DNA of 64,000 nt from Stenopsyche tienmushanensis (taxonomy: Eukaryota > Arthropoda > Insecta > Trichoptera > Stenopsychidae), in assembly GCA_008973525.1 (NCBI GenBank), contig WACJ01000393.1, positions 124,001 to 188,000 of the forward strand, in the 5' to 3' direction. The position numbers were made by a program, and so were the translations under genes. Position 1 is the stretch's first letter, and each line of letters opens with the position of its first letter. Of this stretch, positions 57,166 through 64,000 are shown in pieces. The notes under the pieces are model-generated. The model saw nothing but the letters and a program-made list of their open reading frames with translations, was not told where the DNA came from and made no database searches.

Positions 57166-60100
57166 AGATGCTTGATTTTGGGCAACAGTTTCTTGATATT
57201 TTTTGATGCTGTTGTATCTGCATCACATATAACTTTTAGCAAAAATCTTCTGACAAACGCAGTCTCAATGTGTGGAGATATTTCATGGATTATCATTCCA
57301 AATGTCATTACCATCAAATTTGCTTAGAATGCCATTATAATTAGAATGTCCCATTAATTATTTAAGCAATAAAGAGTTAATTAAAAAAATGAGATCTTCG
57401 CCAAGCGAATATTGGAGGGCATTTATCGTTTTTATCAGTCGAATTTTTCCATAATTCATGGATAGATAAAATACGATAATGTGTTTATCGCCCTATGGAG
57501 TGTTATATTATAATTTTTCCAGGTATTTTTTTGGAAATTTAAATCAAGCATACAAATTGTGTCGAATATACAAATTTTTGATGACACCGGGGACTCGAAC
57601 CGTTTTTTTTTTCATTTCGGTTTATATCGGTTTATAGCATTTAAATCAGTCGGGTTAGAGTTTTTTTCCGGGAAAAAAACGCTGTTATTGATTTTGTTCC
57701 AGGTCGAAGCCCTAGATGAGACAATGGACATCCTTGGAAGCATAGACTTTCCATTTTCTTAGAAACAAACCTTGATATAAAAAGCCCAAGTCACGCTACA
57801 GTCATACATTCTGCCATGATGCAATGTGATAAGTCGGATTTAAATATAATTAATTATGTAAACACCTCGGCCAAAACAACGTGGAGTGTTTTTATGATCA
57901 TATATCATTCAGCTCTTCCACTCTTTGCTCTCGGCAAATAAGAAGAGTTTGTGCATTGGTGAAAAAAACAATTTGTGTTTGCGGAAGGGTTTTCTTTGTT
58001 GTTCTTTAGTTTTCATTTGGGTGCATGGAAACGAGCTATTAAAATAGAATTAAGATTACATTACGTTTTGTATGCATAGTTCATATAAAGATGATACGGA
58101 ATCATAAATGCCGTTTAAATATAGTCCCCCTTTTGTTTGTCATCATGTTGAAATTTTCCAATGCAATTAAAAATAAAATGTGAAAAATGGCGTGCAATAT
58201 ACAATAAAATGAGTTTGCTGGTGATGTAGTGGTTGAATTTTATTACATCAATTCGGTTATCCGACAATTCATTATTTAAAAATGCGATCCTTATCTAATG
58301 AAATATTTACAAATACAAAAACATAAATAATGTATTGGTTAAAATGAATTTATCCGAAAGGGGAAAGTGATTTTTAGAATTTATAAAAACCATGTAATTT
58401 TAAAATTTTGTGTCTAATTGTGTGGATAAACAGCGTTTGACATCGTCATTGAACGCCATGATTGACGTCCAAATCCAAATGTTTGATTCTCGTGATGAGG
58501 CTGTTTACGAGGCGATGGCTGCATTGTACTAGAAATAACAGCATTTTAATGTGATCGGAACATCAATAAGATAAAGCTAATAAAGAACGAACCCAAACAT
58601 AAATAAAATCATCCATAATTCCCCTTTTTACTTGCACAATTCATGGTCGAATGTAATTTTGTTATGGTCGCCTCGGAATACGATCGAGCTTCGATAATCG
58701 ATTGGCAGCTTAACCTCACTTTTGTTAAATGATCGATTCGAATTTATTAAATATAAATTTCGTTCGTTTTAATAATGCGGTCTTAAAAACCGCCTAAATA
58801 AATATCAATGCTTATATTTAAATCGAGATATTCGTGTAATTTACAAATTTAATCGATTATCGCGTAGAGGTTAATGTATGTTTAATTTTGACATTTCGTT
58901 GTTGTGACGTTTATTCCAAATTTAATTCGAGTGTTGCCATTGTAAAAAAGCATTTAATAGAATGAACTCGACGGGCGTTCTTGGGGTAGCAACATATTTT
59001 ATCTTAAATCGTCTGCAAATTTACAATGCGCAAATATTTAACGTCGAGAAATGAAAATATAAAAGATTGCGATGAGAAACATCCAGTCTAAATTTAGCAT
59101 CTCTGGTTTTATATTTAGTATTGACAATGTCAAAAAATATGTCCGGTAATATAGATATGTATGTAGGATTTTTTCCATTGTTATTTTCTAAGTTCATCGT
59201 CAAAAAGCAATCATTGGGTGTCTAATCAGGGACTTATTATTAACTCATTGAGTGCGCCTTGGATTTAAAAAATATGATAAAAACGGAATTTGAAGAAATT
59301 AAAATGAATAAGAAAGAAATTAAAATAAGTAGAAAAATTCAATGGTATTTTCAGAACTTTCTGCTGTCTTCTATGGGCTTAGTAGGGCAAATTGGTCTTA
59401 ACGTCACAAAAAGTAAAATTTCAACAGCTAATGGGTCGAAAAGAGAGCGAATACGTAGTATAAAATAACAACTATACCAGTAGCAAGCCCATTTTATTAT
59501 ATACTACACAACACATATTTCAGCCAACCATTTCCATTTAAAATCAGCTTTTCCTAGGAGCTGTTGTGCTTTCAATAATATAAACATTTTTGAACGACTG
59601 ATAACATATGTTATAATCACAGTTTGAATATTTTGATCAAAAATAAATATTGTTTGTACGGCGTGATATTTCATCATCAGTTTCCTACTCTTTATAATGA
59701 GTAATGTATTTGTTTTATTATTTAATTAATATTATATTGTATATTTACCATTGTCTTTATCAATAGTCCAGCAGTTTCTATTAAAAAACATAGATAACTC
59801 CAGCTGAAGATTGCTTTAATTATATAATTGTATAAAATTATCTAATTAAATATGTATTATTTATTTTTATAGACGTTTCAATTCAATTTTAATGAACAAA
59901 AGGTGAATTAAAACTTTATTTGATTCGAACAATGAGTGTAGGATTATATAGAGAACAGACAGACAGACATATTGAAATTTATTATAATTAAATTTATAAA
60001 AAGTACACTGTCAATAACGATGATCCTCTTGCAAGATCATTTTAAAATTTTGATTGTCATCATTGTGGAAGATCAGAAAGGCAATCAAAAAAGTCTTCCC

Positions 60101-60487
60101 AGATCTATGTCGTTGAAGATAATCTTAGGTGCAAGGTTCAATGTAACAAAAGCTTCTTCGGGAATCATTTTTGTAAATTAATTCACATTGGGTACAGGTA
60201 TAAACGGCAGGTTCATTCATTTAACTCGTGGAGCTTCACGCGGGTCTCTTCGCTATCGGATCGCAGAAGGTTCGAAAAGGAGGAAAACGATATTCAGGTA
60301 GTGATGCTGTCAATATTTTTGGTCATATTATTTATTTACTAATAGTGAAACTTAACAAGAGAGCAGCGAAACCGCTTATAAACCGGCAAGAAGCGCATGT
60401 CTTCCCGCGGCCAAGATTATCTGTCGATGCTCTTCTTTTTATACGCGCGTTCCAATTCCAGTCCCACGTCTTGCGCACGTGACCTAC

Positions 60488-60625
60488 CATTAATGCAAAG
60501 ACTTATTGCAATACCCTAAAAAAAACTTTCAAGATTCATTCCAAACCACAGAAAGGGGAAACTGACCCGGGGAGTCAGCCTCCTGCATAACGCCAGCCTC
60601 CACACCGCGCGAGCATCACATTTGA
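60488..60625 (-). repeat. Repeat, inverted partner of 63815-63945
   Basis: TACCATTAATGCAAAGACTT and ATTGCAATACCCT, then ACTGACCCGGGGAGTCAGCC and the CGCCAGCCTCCACACCGCGC block, recur in reverse complement at 63815-63945. The pair flanks the visible part of transporter D. Confidence 0.6.
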
Positions 60626-61522
60626 TCCGAGCTACTGACGTCGTTTGGATGGGATATTGTCATTCCTGTTAAACTAGGTTCAAATCACAGCAAAAAAATG
60701 TTATGGTGAAAAATTTATTGTAAGACAATTTGTATAAATGATTAAAATATCAGTATTTTAAAATGTTTGATTTAAAGATTACATTACAATTAATTGAGCT
60801 AAGGTCTAGCATAAATACCATGTTCCTTGAAAACTATTTACCACATAAGCAAGTAGAGTTCTTCGATTATTATTTTATTTAAAAAAATATAAATTTAATT
60901 AATACCACAAATTTTATAAAATCAATTTAAAATATAAAAACACAAATCGAACATTTCAGATAAAAATGGAGATTCTTTCTCAATAAAAAATAGCTTAATT
61001 TTAACATAAACATATTTTCAGACGACAAGCAACGAAAACAACACATAATATTTACATCTCACAGGTACACATATGAAAAAAATAATTTATTATTTTAATA
61101 ATAAAAAATAGCATGATCTCTATTCGCTAGTTTCCCTAAGATTTGTATAATTGTTTCGATTTAGTGCTATCCAAAATATTCATTGAAGTTGATGTTTAAG
61201 AATGAAATCCTTCATTTGTCCCTAATACTGACACTACTCCTTATTAAGTATTTCGATTTGGTTATGTGAAGCGAATCTAGTTTGGTATCTGAATTATGTG
61301 AATAACACACTGTGGACTGTTCACTGAATAAAAAAACACACACCAAACGAGTTGGTATATTTACAAAAGCCTTAATACTCAAACTTATTTTAAATAATTA
61401 TAATAAACCTTATCGTTATTATGCTGAGATTCTTATTTTATATCATATAAAATAAACTTAGTTCAAATGTTCATCGTATGCATATACATACATACATTCT
61501 GCGATAAAAAAGGACACTTTGC

Positions 61523-63606
61523 TCAACTGTCTGGTTTTTCACTTTTGGGCAATGCTAAGCACAATAGTCCACTTGCTATAAAAAAAGAGAAAAAAAAACA
61601 TGAATTAGATCAGATTTTACCTAAATCAAATACAAGCCAATAGATCTGTAGCGAGGGCTATAAAACATCCCGGAATTAACCTGTGTCAATCTGCGAACTA
61701 TAACGCACTTCTGACACCAATGTTATGTAAAAGTGGTTTCGCGACGGATATTTTATACAATATCCCACGCTACACATCCATATTGATTGAATATCAATTT
61801 TCAAAAGAACTTACTTATCAGTAGAGCTCCAAATGTATAAATTGGAATAACACAGTTAAAATCAATCAGGGCTCCGAATATAACATTTCCAACGATGGCT
61901 CCTATTCTTCCACACGTCACCGTTAGTGACATTGCAGTGGCTCTGTACAAAAAATATTAATATTAATTAATACATCGCTGTAGACTTATTAGCCTATTAT
62001 TAATGTGCGATCCCACATTATCTGATATGGTTCGTCATTAAAGTCTCGCAGTTGAGTTTTTTTAAGACTCAAAAACTAGCAACCACATCCAATATTTCTA
62101 AACTAATACTAGAACAAATCATGTCGCATTTTATTTGTTACAAAGAAATTAGAAGTCTTACCCTAAATGTGGGGGGAAGATTTCAACAATAACACAGAAA
62201 AGGACGGCTTCTGTGCAGCTGATGATTGCTTCGAATATACACGACAGTAAAAGATTCTGATTTGAGCTATGAACCCAATTGAGTCCGACGGCTGCTAGTC
62301 CCGATGATATCAACATAAATACTGCAATTAAAAATGGCAAATGTGATTATAAAATTATTTTTTTATGCTTTCGTTAAAGAATCATCAATGTTTAAATCAC
62401 GAGGATACCTAATAAGAACTTTTTTCCCAGTTTGTCGATCGTGAGACCGACAGTAATAGATGTAGGAAGGCAACTCAAGCCAACTATCAATGTATGAAGA
62501 AATACTTCTGAATTTACTGGCGAAAGACATTTTTCTGCTTTCTGAAAAAAATAATACATATAATTATATATAATTGTAAAATAGCTGGGGAAATTAAAAC
62601 GACCAAATTATGACTTTTATAGGACTACAAATTAAAAAAAATAAATATTTGGATTGTCATGGATCTGACACCAGTGAAAAATTAAATATTAAAAAAATGA
62701 TAAAATATCCAAATGAAGCTATGAAGAATAAATATCCCTACATGTTTAGGATATTAGAACATAGAATTTTTATAACTGGCAGGGTTCCTATTATAAAGAA
62801 AAAAACATGTACACGAAAGGAATGTGTGCAGTAATTTAAGATAAAAGTATACCTCTCCCTCTAAAGTGACTACAGACGTGACTTCACATACGCCGGCAGA
62901 TTTACCGGGATGAACTATAGCATAATGTCCAAATCTCTCAAACAAGTCAGGAAACCACATCATGAGAGTGTAGTAACTGAAATTTAAATAAAATAGAATA
63001 TGCATTTTTTAGACTTGATGAAATGATCAGCGTGTCATCGTCCTATTAAGACATTATCTCTTGGTATTTGAGTGGTTTGTTGCATCAATGTAATACCTAA
63101 ACATCAGCCCAAAATCAACGAAGCATGTGAGCATGATAAGTTTCAAATAGGGCGGACTAAATATGGTTCTACCAAGCTCCAAGACGGCGGCCAATTTGAG
63201 TCTTATTGGTGAAGGCGTCGACGGCGGTTGGTCTTGAGAGACATCCGTACGCGTTGGTGACGGTTCGTCTCCGTTGCTGTTACTCCTGCTCAACGAAGTG
63301 ACCTGAAAAGACGCATAAAGTCACTCTAAATATATTTTTGAGAGGTACTGAAAATTATTTCGATAGGTACTTTGAAGGTGTTCTGCGTTTTGTTTTTGCC
63401 GTGGATATGTTTGATAACATTCAGGGCACTGTCTTTTCGACCGGCCACCAGTAAAAAACGAGGTGCTTCCGGAAGAAAAGCGAGGCCCACAGCTGCGATA
63501 ATAGGCGGTGCTGCACATAGTCCTACAAAGGCACGCCATGGTGTGACTGGGGCAGTTTCGCTACCAAACCACCACCAATTCGATGGTATGACACCCCAAG
63601 CTAACA
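61523..63606 (-). CDS. SV2-like major facilitator transporter D, C-terminal 7 exons; gene runs off the right edge
   Basis: Exons: 63606-63371, 63302-63097, 62976-62853, 62541-62409, 62321-62162, 61942-61815, 61575-61523 (TGA), encoding about 345 residues in frame. Motifs: LAWGVIPSNWWWFG, PEAPRFLL (counterpart of PESPRF), a serine/proline-rich central loop, MMWFPDLFERFG, DKLGKKFLLG, FPPHLG and LPKSEKPDS. The N-terminal exons (FGKF and GYL-D-LGRR motifs) must lie beyond 64000. It is the most diverged of the four. Its first visible exon runs without interruption through the place where A, B and C have an intron, and begins at an intron position they lack. It shares with A, B and C the 128-nt penultimate exon, and with A and B the 160-nt and 53-nt exons. 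Substrate unknown. Confidence 0.85.
61706..61719 (-). other. LTR-retrotransposon primer binding site, copy 3
   Basis: The same 14-mer followed by ATGTTATGTAAAAG, inside the last-but-one intron of transporter D. Confidence 0.5.
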
Positions 63607-63654
63607 CTGAAATAAAATTGTAAGCATTATGAGCTGAAAATTTACTAAGCAACA

Positions 63655-63705
63655 TGATAATCATCCAGAAAGTAAGGTTACAACGTTTATGTAAGATCGA
63701 AGCAC
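63655..63705 (+). repeat. Mariner-like terminal sequence, copy 3
   Basis: TAATCATCCAGAAAGTAAGG then TTACAACG; short copy just upstream of the first visible exon of transporter D. Confidence 0.45.
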
Positions 63706-63814
63706 ACAACTCGCTGTTTTTCCACCAAGTTTTTCCCACACAATATCACCACGAGAATAGTTCGAGAAATATCCTATTCAAACGATATCAGTGGCTCTCA
63801 TAAGATATGAAGCT

Positions 63815-63945
63815 CGCGCGGTGTGGGAGCTGGCGTTATGTAAGAGGCTGACTCCCCAGGCCAGTTTTCACCTTCAGTGGTTTAGAATGACTATTATGAG
63901 ATTTTTAAGGGTATTGCAATAAGTCCTTACATTAATGGTAGTCAA
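63815..63945 (+). repeat. Repeat, inverted partner of 60488-60625
   Basis: CGCGCGGTGTGGGAGCTGGC, GAGGCTGACTCCCCAGG, AGGGTATTGCAATAAGTCCT and CATTAATGGTA mirror 60488-60625. It lies in the intron upstream of the first visible exon of transporter D. Confidence 0.6.
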
Positions 63946-64000
63946 TTTAGGCATAAATCCATAAAAAAACCCTTTACCGTTAAAAAAAAACGAGATGCCA

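Larger units (their letters stand above)
55800..61520. other. Intergenic region between transporters C and D
   Basis: AT-rich and without a recognisable gene. Contains palindromic-core repeat copy 8 and the repeats at 57085 and 60488. 57200-60200 shows nothing I can name; its open frames are short and AT-biased. Confidence 0.4.

Overview
The window is animal nuclear DNA and almost certainly from an insect. Genes are split by GT-AG introns, the background is AT-rich and full of decayed mariner-type transposons, and one short block is extremely GC-rich. That compositional contrast together with the transposase types makes Hymenoptera my best guess, but this is an inference.

There are two certain developmental genes. 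A type II activin/BMP receptor (punt/ActRII-like) lies on the minus strand at 2147-5336; its signal-peptide exon was not found. An inhibitory Smad (Dad/SMAD6/7-like) lies on the plus strand at 31918-33760, inside a GC-rich island of about 3 kb (30690-33800). It is followed by several kb of repeat-poor AT-rich sequence that is probably its long 3' UTR. The receptor and the inhibitor belong to the same signalling pathway: the receptor starts TGF-beta/BMP signalling and the I-Smad feeds back on it.

The right half carries a tandem array of four SV2-like major facilitator transporters, all on the minus strand: A (40307-42605, complete, 540 aa), B (43679-46756, first exon not found), C (52560-55799, complete, 540 aa) and D (61523-63606, continues past the right edge). 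Exon sizes and phases match across the array, so these are tandem duplicates. Gene C has lost one intron exactly, and gene D has a different intron pattern in its middle.

The stretch from about 5.4 to 30 kb, and the gaps in the transporter array, hold transposon debris. I recognise at least a dozen broken mariner/IS630 transposases on both strands, a non-LTR retrotransposon lying inside a mariner, pogo-like, piggyBac-like and mariner-derived MITEs, three LTR-element primer-binding-site remnants, LTR-like repeat pairs, and an eight-copy dispersed repeat with a palindromic CGGTCCG/CGGACCG core that I cannot assign. None of the transposons is intact. I saw no CRISPR array, prokaryotic feature, rRNA or convincing tRNA gene.

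All exon boundaries were read by eye from splice consensus, reading frame and family motifs. The exon lengths add up to intact frames, but no alignment was run.
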